Assembly (NCBI GenBank): GCA_905233595.1
Contig: CAJOFI010000115.1
Location: 1 to 5,977 of the forward strand
Length of the DNA stretch: 5,977 bases
Source: an uncultured Oscillospiraceae bacterium
Lineage (GTDB): Bacteria; Bacillota; Clostridia; Oscillospirales; Oscillospiraceae
Direction: 5' to 3'
Below are positions 5,429 through 5,977 of this stretch, in pieces. Every line of letters starts with the position of its first letter. Positions within the stretch are counted from its first letter, which is position 1. The translations under genes and the position numbers were made by a program. The notes under the pieces were generated by a model. It made no database searches and had not been told where the DNA came from. It was given only the letters and a program-made list of their open reading frames with translations.

Positions 5429-5456
5429 CTCAAAACTCAAAACTCACGACTCAAAA
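5429..5456. repeat. Heptamer tandem repeat, four units
   Basis: Four consecutive 7-base units can be read: CTCAAAA (5429), CTCAAAA (5436), CTCACGA (5443) and CTCAAAA (5450). The octamer CTCAAAAC occurs three times, and its reverse complement GTTTTGAG lies in the cassette tail at 5389-5396, and at 787-794 in copy A. Function is unknown. Confidence 0.6.
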
Positions 5457-5459
5457 CTT

Positions 5460-5490
5460 TGGCTGTGAAAAACGAAGTTTTTCACAGCCA
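5460..5490 (-). terminator. Probable terminator of the cinA/pncC gene
   Basis: A 14-bp perfect stem (5460-5473 with 5477-5490) closes a 3-base loop, TTC on the minus strand. It begins 5 bases after the minus-strand stop codon. The tail on the minus strand is only AAAGTTTT, so it is a weak terminator by tail. It shares GGCTGTGAAAAA (5461-5472) with the neighbouring plus-strand hairpin (5342-5353). Confidence 0.7.
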
Positions 5491-5495
5491 CTTCA

Positions 5496-5977
5496 TTATA
5501 CGGTCAAGCCGCTCAGCCAGCGGCGCATCATGTCGTAGACGTGGTTGCCCGCCATGCGGCGGATGAAGCTTCGGGTGCGTTTGGTGCCGAGATGCAGCTC
5601 ACGCACGAAGGTCTCCCCTTCCACGGCCATGGAGACGAACACCGTCCCCACTTCATGCACGCCGTCGCCGTCCGGCCCGGCCAGCCCCGTGACGCCGACG
5701 CCGATCTCCGCGCCGGTGAGCGCGCGCACCCGCTCGGCCATCTCCTTCGCGACCTCATAGCTGACGGCGGTCTTCTCCTCGATGAGCGCGGGGTCGATGC
5801 CCAGCAGCCGCGCCTTGACCTCGTTGGTGTAGGTCACGACGCCGCCCGCAAAGACCGCGCTTGCCCCCGGAATCTCGGTGAAGCGCCGCGCGACGTCGCC
5901 CCCGGTGCAGCTCTCCGCAGCGGCAAACGTCATGCCCTTCTCCTTGAGCAGGGGCAGCACCGCCTCCTCGATGCACT
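5496..5977 (-). CDS. pncC/cinA: CinA C-terminal / PncC-type nicotinamide-nucleotide amidase, 5' end off the window
   Basis: The product of this domain hydrolyses the amide of nicotinamide mononucleotide to nicotinic acid mononucleotide, recycling NAD breakdown products in the cytoplasm. On the minus strand 159 residues are visible before the right edge. Counted from the first visible residue, family motifs are AAAESCTGG (18-26), FAGGVVTYTNEVKARLLGI (42-60) and GVTGLAGPDGDG (94-105) followed by VGTVFVS, with a basic stretch ending the domain. An in-frame GTG at 5958-5960 could serve as a start, but the frame continues upstream as CIEEA to the edge with no stop, so the true start is probably outside. 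Standalone PncC (about 160 residues) and full-length CinA with an N-terminal molybdopterin-binding-like domain cannot be told apart here. The gene is convergent with the flavoprotein operon. Confidence 0.9.
   Translation of the reverse strand, partial: CIEEAVLPLLKEKGMTFAAAESCTGGDVARRFTEIPGASAVFAGGVVTYTNEVKARLLGIDPALIEEKTAVSYEVAKEMAERVRALTGAEIGVGVTGLAGPDGDGVHEVGTVFVSMAVEGETFVRELHLGTKRTRSFIRRMAGNHVYDMMRRWLSGLTV

Noticed and set aside
5429..5456. CRISPR array
   Set aside because: The units are 7 bases and contiguous, with no spacers and no cas genes nearby.
5958..5960. GTG as the true start of the cinA/pncC gene
   Set aside because: The frame stays open upstream to the window edge, and the residues before the GTG fit the helix that precedes the ESCTGG motif in this family.

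Overview
The window looks like a chromosomal stretch from a GC-rich, Gram-positive gut-type Clostridium relative; an Oscillospiraceae-like organism is my best guess. This rests on GC-rich codon usage, AGGAGG-type ribosome binding sites, sigma-A promoters with 17-base spacers, an SPKTG sortase signal and the gene families present. It is inference from composition and gene content, not from a search.

Layout, left to right. (1) The 3' part of a sortase-anchored surface protein with two YDG-type modules, then a terminator. (2) A promoter and a DUF2974 (Mbeg1-like) alpha/beta-hydrolase gene, then a weak terminator. (3) A promoter followed at once by a 124-bp miniature inverted-repeat element with a 5-bp target duplication, then a gene for a secreted protein with a proline-rich linker and Val/Asp/Gly-rich repeats, then a very clear terminator. 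(4) A 600-base gap whose second half holds a strong promoter with an A/T-rich upstream tract, a structured RNA of about 195 nt and its own terminator. (5) A two-gene operon: a DJ-1/PfpI-family protein and an iron-sulfur-flavoprotein-like FMN protein with the motif C-x2-C-x2-C-x5-C. (6) A convergent intergenic region with two related hairpins and a heptamer tandem repeat. (7) On the minus strand, the 3' part of a CinA/PncC nicotinamide-nucleotide amidase gene that runs off the right edge.

The protein genes are mostly recognisable and do not form one obvious system. Only the DJ-1 and flavoprotein pair looks co-transcribed, and a role in thiol, redox or carbonyl stress is plausible but unproven. 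The most interesting content is non-coding. There is an intact-looking MITE sitting in a 5' leader. There is an independently transcribed structured RNA, 6S-like in size and layout but not identified. There is also a terminator-plus-tail cassette present twice, with a compensatory base-pair change between the copies.
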